A stretch of DNA of 64,000 nt, taken from Vombatus ursinus. Its lineage: Eukaryota; Chordata; Mammalia; Diprotodontia; Vombatidae. Location: positions 2,251,728 to 2,315,727 of the forward strand of contig NW_020947238.1 of the NCBI RefSeq assembly GCF_900497805.2, in the 5' to 3' direction. Both the position numbers and the translations under genes were made by a program. The notes under the pieces were generated by a model. That model saw nothing but the letters and a program-made list of their open reading frames with translations. It had not been told where the DNA came from and ran no database searches. Shown one piece after another: positions 57,115 to 64,000 of the stretch. The stretch's first letter is position 1. Each line of letters opens with the position of its first letter.

Positions 57115-58196
57115 TTTCTCTTTATTCTTGTATTTGAAAGTCAAATTTTCTATTCAGCTCCAGTCTTTTCAACAAGAATGCGTGAAAGACTTCTATTTCA
57201 CTGAATATTTGTTTTTCCCTTGAAGGATTATACCAAGTTTTGTTGGGGAGGTGGTTTTTGGTTGTAGTCCTATTTCCTTTGACCTCCAGAATATTATATT
57301 CCAAGCCCTCTGGTCCCTTAATGTTGAAGCTGCTAAATCTTGTGTGAACCTGATTGTGTTTCCACAATACTTGAATTGTTTCTTTCTGGCTGCTTGCAAT
57401 ATTTTCTCCTTGACCTGGGAACTCTGGAATTTGGCTATAATATTCCTAGGAGTTTTCCTTTGGTGATCTCTTTCAGGAGGTGATCAGTGGATTCTTTCAA
57501 TTTCTATTTTGCCCTCTGGTTTTAATATATCAGGGCAGTTTTCCTTGATAATTTCTTGAAAGATGATGTCTAGGCTCTTTGTTTGTGATCATGGCTTTCA
57601 GATAGTCCAATAATTTTTTAAATTCTCTCTCCTGGATCTATTTTCCAGGTCAGTTGGTTTTCCAATGAGATATTTCACATTGTTTTCTATTTTTTTCATT
57701 CTTTTGGATTTGTTTGAAAGTATCTTGATTTCTCATGAAGTCACTAGCTTCCAATTACTCCATTCTAATTTTTAAGGAAGGATTTACTTCAGTAAGCTTT
57801 TGGACTTCCTTTTCCATTTGACCAATTTTGCTTTTTAGGGTATTCTTCTCCTCATTGGTTATTTGGACCTCTTTTGCCATTTGGGTTAGGCTATTTTTTA
57901 AGATGTTATTTTCTTCAGTATTTTTTGGGTCTCTTTTAGCAAGCTGTTTACTAGTTTTTCATGATTTTCTTGCATCACTCTCATTTCTCTTCCCAGTTTT
58001 TCCTCTACTTCTCTTACTTGTTTCTCAAACTCCTTTTTGAGATTTTCCATGACCTGGGACTGATTCATATTTTCCTTGGAGGCTTTGAATGTAGAACTTT
58101 GACTTTGTTGTCTTTTTCTGCTTGTATGTTTTGATCTTCTTTGTTACAAAAGAAAGATTCTATTGTCTGACTTTTTTTGGTCCTTTGTTTATTCAT
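57115..58196 (-). pseudogene. HAL1-i ORF1 relic
   Basis: An ATG at 58196-58194 starts MNKGPKKS-like codons. Coiled-coil blocks occupy 58040-57700 and the RRM 57690-57540. The C-terminal domain includes open frames at 57399-57193 (AARKKQFKYCGNTIRFTQDL) and 57367-57122 in another phase. A frameshift therefore lies inside the C-terminal domain, in addition to stops upstream. Confidence 0.85.
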
Positions 58197-59062
58197 GATC
58201 CCAGTGAATTACTTGACTTATAAATTCTATTTTAAGGTAGGTGTATGCTTCCAGTGTGGAGAATGTACTATCCCAAGCTTCTGGGGTTTTGTGCAGCTGT
58301 TTTTAGAGAAACTTCTAGGGACTTGAAAATTTTCAGTTCTTCCAAGGTGGTATAGGGGCGAGGTGTTTACTCCTTTCCTGGCCTGTACTCTGATCTATGA
58401 GTGATCACAAGCACTCTTTTCTGCCTTGAAACTGTGAGGAGGATTCCCTCTCCACTACCACTACAAGCTCCACCATGCCAGCACTCCTCCTCATCCCAGG
58501 ACTGCCACCCAGACCTGTGATCCAGATCCAAGCATGGGCAAAGCAAGAGAATCCTGCACCAGCAGAATGAGCTCTGCAATCCCCCTTCTACATCAGGAGA
58601 GAGACCCCTGCAACCCCGCTCTGATCAGCCATTGGATTCCCCCTCAGTCTGTGGGCTGGAAGTTCTGAAAGCAGCCCCCCCCTGGGGCCAAACTTAGGGA
58701 CTGGGGCTAGAGCCACAAATCTCTCTCTCATTGCAGTCACAGACTTTTTCCATTGTTCTTCTAAGTTTCCTTTGGCATTTGTCGGTTTAGAAATCTGAAA
58801 ACCACCACAGCTGACCGAGATTCAGGTTCTGAGGCTCCAGGTTAACTGAGTCCTGCCTTGCCTGTGCACCCATGCCAAATCATTCTCCTCTCCTTGCTTG
58901 GTGTGATATACCTTTCTGATAATCCAGGCTGTCTTGGGCTGTAAATTTGTTTCACTCTATCTTTTCATGGGTTCTGCTGCTTTAGAATTTGTTTAGAACC
59001 ACTTTTGATAGGTATTTGAAGGGGTTTGGGGGAGAGTTCAAGCAAGTCAATGCTTTTACTCC

Positions 59063-59072
59063 ACCATCTTGG
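59063..59072 (-). promoter_or_regulatory. YY1-like site at HAL1-i 5' end
   Basis: Minus strand CCAAGATGGT: the core AAGATGG is kept; the last base is changed. Confidence 0.45.
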
Positions 59073-59081
59073 CTCTGCTCT

Positions 59082-59330
59082 GATAAAATATATTTTGTAA
59101 CTCCTCTGAAAAATATAGAGGAATGTACAGTAGATATTAATATAATTCAGTGGATTCAAAACTGGATGGAAGGCTGGACTCAATAATTAATAGTTCACAG
59201 TATGAATGTAAGGAGTTCTCCAATAAGGTACCCAATGATCTATAGGATTTAGTCCTGTGCTATTTAAAATTTTTATTAATGATTGAAATAAAGGAATGGA
59301 TGGAAAATTTATCAAAATATATATAAGAAT
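59082..59330 (+). mobile_element. CR1/L3-like LINE, continued
   Basis: Codes, with stops, for INIIQWIQNWMEGWTQ (CR1-like STIRWIQNWLNDRTQ), IINSSQ, then a decayed VPQGSVLGPVLF-like stretch (VPNDL..LVLCYLKFL) and FINDLDKGIDG-like MIEIKEWMENL. This is the RT fingers and palm region upstream of the active site. Confidence 0.7.
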
Positions 59331-59764
59331 ATTCATAGACAGGTATACTGGTGTAAATTGAATCAGAAGGAATGACATAAAAATACTAAGGGATGACAAA
59401 AAATGAGTACAATGGGTACAAAAGGAAGGGAGAGGTACAATGGGGTAAATTACTTTTCATGAAGAGGCAAGAAAGATATTAAAGTGGAGGGGAAGATGGG
59501 AGGGTGGACAATAACCATTACTTGGACCTTACCCTCATCAGTATTTGCTTAAAGAGGGAATCATATAGGCAAGCAGTTGAATATAGAACTCTGTCTTAAC
59601 CAACAGGGAAATAGGAGGAGATCAAATAAAGGGGTGTTTGGACTGATAGAAGGTAAGCCAGATCGGGGAGGTGGTAGACAGAAACAAAACACTGGTTATT
59701 AGGGAAAGGGTGAAAGGAGCGAGGACAAACAGGAGGAATAAAACTTGGAGGTAAGTATAGAAGT

Positions 59765-61180
59765 GGTAATCATAACTGTGACTATGAATGGGATTACCAG
59801 AATCCTATAATATCTTCTTTAGAAGAAACACATTTGAAGCAGAGAGACACACATAGAGAGAGAAAAGTTAAGGGGCTGGAGCAGAATCTACTATGTTTCA
59901 GCTGAAACAAACAAACAAACAAAAAAAGAGTAGCAAACGATCTCAGACAAAGTTAAATCAAAAATAGATCTAATTAAAGGGTACAAGGAAGTAAACTACA
60001 TCTTGCTAAAAGGTACCATAGACAATGAAGCAATATCAATACTAAACATATGTGCACCAAATGGTGTAGCCTCTAAGTTATTAGAGGAGAAGTTGAATGA
60101 ATTACAGGAAGAAATAGACAGCAAGACTACACTAATGGGTGAAATTCACCTGTCCCATCTTAGAACTCGATATATCCTGTCAAAAATAAACAAGAAGGAA
60201 ACAAAGGAGGTAATTAGAGTATTAGAAAAGTTAGATATGACAGAACTTTGGTATGATTGAGGCATAATGGGTGATGCCAAAAGCAAATTAGAAGAGCTAG
60301 CAATAGTCTACCTGTTAGATCTATGGGGAGGAGAAGAATTCATGACCAAACAAGAGATAGAGAGCATTGAAAATAGATATTTTCATAATATTAAAAAGCA
60401 TTTTTATGAACAAAACCATAGTAACCAAGATTAGAAGGAAAGAAAAAAGATAGGAAACAACTTTTACAGCAAGTGTCTCTGATAATGGCTTCATTTCTCA
60501 AATATATAGAGAACTGAGTCAAACTGAAAAGAATACAAATCATCCCCCAATTGATGAATAGTCAAAAGATATGAACAGGTAGTTTTCAGATGGAGAAATC
60601 AAGGCTATCTATAGGCGCATGGAGAAGTGCTATAAAACACTTCTGATAGGAGAAATGCAAATTAAAACAACTCCGAGATACCACCTCACACCTATCATAT
60701 TAGCTAATATGATAGAAAAAAGAAAGTGATAAATGTTGGAGAGGATGTGGAAAAATTAGAACTCTAATGCACTTAAAATGAGTACAATGTGTACAGAAGG
60801 AAGGAAGAGGTACAATGGGGTAAATTACTTTTCATGAAAAGGCAAGAAAGACATTAAAGTGGAGGGGAATATGGGAGGGTAGACAATAACCATTACTTGG
60901 ACCTTACCCTCATCAGTATTACCAACATCAGTATGTTGGTGGAGTTGTGGCCTGATCCAACCATTTTGGAGAGCAATTGGAGAGCAATTTGCAACTATGC
61001 CCAAAGTGCAACCAAACTGTGCACACCGTTTGATCCACCAATTCCACTACTAGGTCTGTATCCCAAAGAGATCATAAAAAAATGGAAAAGGACCTACATG
61101 TGCAAAAATATTTATAGCAGCCCTTTTTGTGGTGTCAAAAATTGGAAATTGAGGGGATGCCCATCAAATCAGGAATGACT
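59765..61180 (+). pseudogene. L1-C ORF2 relic: endonuclease joined to C-terminus
   Basis: The open frame 60003-60260 covers the second half of the endonuclease (LKGTIDNEAISILNICAPNG, then ELQEEIDSKTTLMGEIHL; human QEELTILNIYAPNTG and HTIIVGDFNTPLS). The Asp of the GDFN motif is changed to Glu (MGEIHL). The RT is deleted. The C-terminal frame at 60897-61178 has IPLLGLYPKEIIKKWKRTYM and KNIYSSPF, close to human AIPLLGIYPKDYKSCCYKD. The relic is interrupted by stops and by the spacer duplication. Confidence 0.85.
60776..60920 (+). repeat. Templated 145-bp duplication inside L1-C
   Basis: Matches 59401-59545 in the same orientation, equal length, about seven substitutions and no gaps (about 95%). 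Source: inter-ORF spacer. Site: ORF2 C-terminal region, between ...ACTCTAATGCAC and a short filler before TTGGTGGAGTTG. Confidence 0.9.
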
Positions 61181-61734
61181 GAAGAAGTTGTGGTATATGA
61201 ATGTATTGGAATATTATTATGAAATAAGAAATGATGAAAAGGCAGATTTCAGAAAAACCTGTAGGGATTTGTATGAACTGATGCAAAGTAAAATGAGAAC
61301 AACCAGAAAAACATTGTACTCAATATCAGCAACATCATAGGATGATCAACTATGGATGACTCCACTCTTCTTAGCAACACAATGATCCAAAACAATTACA
61401 AAACACTCATGAAGAAAAATGTTATCCACATCCAGGCAACAAATTGATGGACTCTGAATGCAGATCGAAGCATATTTCTTTTCACTTACTGTAGTATTTC
61501 TCTTTTCCCCCTTTCAACCTGTTTTCTCTTTCACAATTGTGATTAATATGGAAATATTTTTACATGATAGCATATGTATAAACTATATTAAACTGCCTGC
61601 CATTTTCAGAAGAGGGGAGGGGAAGGAGGGAGAAGAATTTGTAATTCAAAATTTTGTAAAAATGAATGTTGGTATTTTCTTGTCATATAAGTTGTGGGAA
61701 AAATAAAATGAAATGAAGTACAATTTTAAAAGTA

Positions 61735-61955
61735 CTTAAAAAAATACGATTTACAAATTTTCTCAATCTTTCTCCTCTACCCCTCTTCCTTGAGAAAGCA
61801 TGCAATTATATATATATATATATATACACATATGTATATATATATATATACACATACATATATACACACACACATATATACACACATATATACATTTATA
61901 TGTGTGTATGTATAATTCATGTGCTGTCATGCAAAATATTTCCATATTAGCAATG
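61735..61955 (-). mobile_element. L1/HAL1 3' tail scrap with TA/CA repeat
   Basis: Plus-strand AATTTTCTCAATCTTTCTCC, CCTTGAGAAAGCATGCAATT, a TATA/CACA repeat (61806-61903), then GTCATGCAAAATATTTCCAT. Same order as the reverse complement of L1 and HAL1 3' ends, with the central part expanded as a microsatellite. Confidence 0.75.
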
Positions 61956-62449
61956 TTTCTTTTTTTATTTAGAATTTTACTTTTCCTTAGTTACATGCAA
62001 AAACAATCTTCAGTATTTGCTTCCAAAACCTTGAGTTCCATATTCTCTCCTCTCCTCCCTTCTAACCCTCACCCTCACCACCTAGAAGGCAAACAACTCG
62101 ACACAAGCTTTACATGTTTAGTCATGCAAAACACCTCCACAACAGTCAAGCCGTGAAAGAAAATATAGATAAAAAAAACCCTCAAGAAAAATAAAGAAAG
62201 GGAAAAAAGTACACTTCAATCATTGTTCAGACACCATAAGTTCTTTCTCTGGGGATAGAGAGCATTGTTCCTCATAAATCCTTCAGAATTGTCTTTGATC
62301 ATTGCTGAGAATAGCTAAGTCATTCACAGCTGATCATCTTAAAACATTGCTGTTACTTTGTACACAGTATATTTCATTTTGCATCACCTCATGCAAGTCT
62401 CTCTGATCTTTTCTGAGGGCATACCACTCACCATTTCCCATAGCACAAT

Positions 62450-63040
62450 GATATTCCATCATAATCACATGCTACAACTTGTTCAGCCATTCCCTAATTG
62501 GTGGGCATCTCCTTAATTTCCAATTCTTTGCCAGGAGAAAAGAGCTCCTATAAATATTTTTGTATATATAGGTCCTTTTCCTTTTGGATTTTTGACATCC
62601 TTTGGAATACAGACATAGTAGTGGTGTTCCTAGGTCAAAGGATATGCATAGTTTTATAGCCCTTTGGGCCTAGTTCCAAATTGCTCTACAGAATGGTTGA
62701 ATCAATTCACAACTCCACCAACAGTGCATTAATGAGCCATTTTCTTCACATCCCCCCACCATTTATCATTTTCCTTTTCTGTCCTATTAGCCAATCTAAT
62801 AGGTATGAAGTGATACCTCAGAATTGTTTTAATTTGTATTATTCCAATCAATAGTGAGTTAGAGCATTTTTTCAGATGGCTGTAGATAGCTTTGGTTACT
62901 TCATCTGAAAACTATTCATACATTTTGATCATTTTTCAATTGGGAAATGACTCTTATTTTTATAAATTTGACTCAGTTCTCTATAGTTTTGAGAGATGAG
63001 GCCTTTATGAGAGAAACTTGCTTCAAAAATTGTTTTTTCA
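62450..63040 (-). pseudogene. ORF2 C-terminal remnant, second type-B element
   Basis: Plus-strand CACAACTCCACCAACAGTGC, ATTTCCAATTCTTTGCCAG, AACTTGTTCAGCCATTCCC are the reverse complements of the conserved L1 ORF2 C-terminal codons (GALLVELW-like, NWKL-like, GMAEQV-like). Stops throughout. It ends toward the ORF2 start at the shared junction. Confidence 0.75.
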
Positions 63041-63267
63041 GAATTACTATTGCTAACTGCATTTCCCTCCATTCTATTCCCTCCATTTATTCTATTCTCT
63101 CTTTCCTTTCACCCTGTCCCTCCTCAAAAGTATTTTGCTTCTGACTATCTCCTCCCACAATCTGCCATCCCTTCTATTACACTACCAGTTCTCTTATCTC
63201 TCTCACTAGTTAATTTTACTTTTGTTTTTAGATATTATTCCTTCATAATCTATTCACACTTGTGACC

Positions 63268-63393
<126 letters not shown>

Positions 63394-64000
63394 TATTCCT
63401 TCTAACTGCCCTAATAATGAGAAAGTTCTTAGGAGTTACAAGTATCATCTTCCCATGTAGGAATGTAGGAATGTAAACAGTTTAACCTTATTAAGTCCCT
63501 TATGATTTCCCTTTTCTTTTTACCTTTTTATGCTTCTCATGAGTCTTGTATTTCAAAGTCAAATTTTCTATTCAGTTCTGGTCTTTTCATCAAGAATCCT
63601 TGAAAATCCTTTAATATAGAAGCTATATATGTGACTGTGACTAGGTCCCTCACTCTTTTGTACCCTCAATTACTAGTGTGCCCTTCTGCTTGGAATTGAG
63701 ACAAGTGTTTCTAATCCCTGGTGAGTGACCATAAGCACTTCTTTCTGTCCTTGAACTGGTCCCCTGTTCCCCAAGCATCCACAGGTACTAACACTCCTTT
63801 TGGTCCTGGGACTGAACTAAAACTGTGTATATACAATGTGACTGGGTCCTAAACCCAGTAGTAACAAAGGTTCTCCTGCAGTCTTCTTTCAGCTTGTTAG
63901 TTGTCTGACTCCTCCCATTGTCAATGGGCTGAGAGTTCTCAAAATTGGTGTGGTCACAAGTGAAGCTGCTTCCAAGGTCCATCACTGCTGCAATGGCATG

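Larger units (their letters stand above)
56123..59081 (-). mobile_element. HAL1-i, full-length, with TSD
   Basis: Minus-strand HAL1. 5' end AGCAGAGCCAAGATGGTG at 59081, 5' UTR to 58197, ORF1 58196 to about 57115, 3' UTR and A-rich tail to 56123. Target copies GATGAAATATGTTTT (56107-56121) and GATAAAATATATTTT (59082-59096) match at 13 of 15. It sits within a CR1/L3-like LINE. A short CTAT repeat (56945-56967) marks the usual simple-repeat position. Confidence 0.92.
59335..61730 (+). mobile_element. L1-C, reverse-transcriptase-deleted L1
   Basis: 5'-truncated in the inter-ORF spacer. ORF2 starts near 59765 (GTAATCATAACTGTGACTAT) and holds the endonuclease to MTELWYD at about 60258. Sequence then jumps to the C-terminal part (GIMGDAKSKLEELAIVYL, about 60262 on) and the 3' UTR with tail near 61725. 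A 145-bp copy of its own spacer (from 59401-59545) sits inside the C-terminal region at 60776-60920. Confidence 0.88.

Overview
The window looks like intergenic DNA from a marsupial nuclear genome. It is AT-rich, has no recognisable host exon, rRNA or tRNA, and is built almost entirely of non-LTR retrotransposons. The diagnostic sequences are marsupial-type L1 3' ends, many copies of an ORF1-only 'half-L1' (HAL1) element, a tRNA-derived SINE of the WSINE1/Mar type, a SINE whose tail resembles BovB/RTE, and old MIR, L2 and CR1/L3-like remnants. I cannot name the species; an Australian marsupial would fit the WSINE1-like copy. All assignments come from reading motifs and comparing copies with each other inside the window. 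No database search was run.

Layout. 0-7.3 kb: unrecognised DNA, a decayed L1 (-) and a 3.8-kb target-site-duplicated element (-) made of L1 ORF1 plus only the ORF2 C-terminal part. 7.3-11.4 kb: mostly non-mobile DNA with MIR remnants and a three-copy unnamed repeat, one copy inverted. 11.4-15.1 kb: an L1 3' end split by a full-length HAL1. 15.6-40.2 kb: one old full-length L1 (here L1-B) opened by a stack of nested insertions. Inside it lie HAL1-b, an L1 3' end, and a second L1 (L1-A). L1-A itself holds HAL1-c, -d, -e and -f, another L1 3' end and a SINE. 40.2-42 kb: quiet DNA with MIR, L2 and a SINE piece. 42-50 kb: L1 pieces in both orientations, ending in a nearly identical 380-bp inverted repeat. 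50-52.9 kb: HAL1-h. 53-56 kb: L2, a SINE and mostly unrecognised DNA. 55.6-59.3 kb: a CR1/L3-like LINE split by HAL1-i. 59.3-61.7 kb: an L1 lacking its reverse transcriptase. 62-64 kb: a second copy of the ORF1 + ORF2-C-terminus element, running off the window.

How the parts relate. HAL1 encodes only the L1 ORF1 protein (coiled coil, RRM, C-terminal domain) and must borrow endonuclease and reverse transcriptase from an L1. The window holds both parasite and presumed helper, all now decayed. HAL1 and its relatives make up roughly 40% of the sequence. The most interesting observations are: a HAL1 insertion that appears to carry about 1 kb of unrelated flanking genome (3' transduction); two distant elements sharing the same ORF2 deletion junction, implying a second non-autonomous family; a 380-bp inverted duplication at about 99% identity inside a long-dead L1; and a HAL1 fragment containing only the 5' end yet flanked by a perfect 16-bp target-site duplication.
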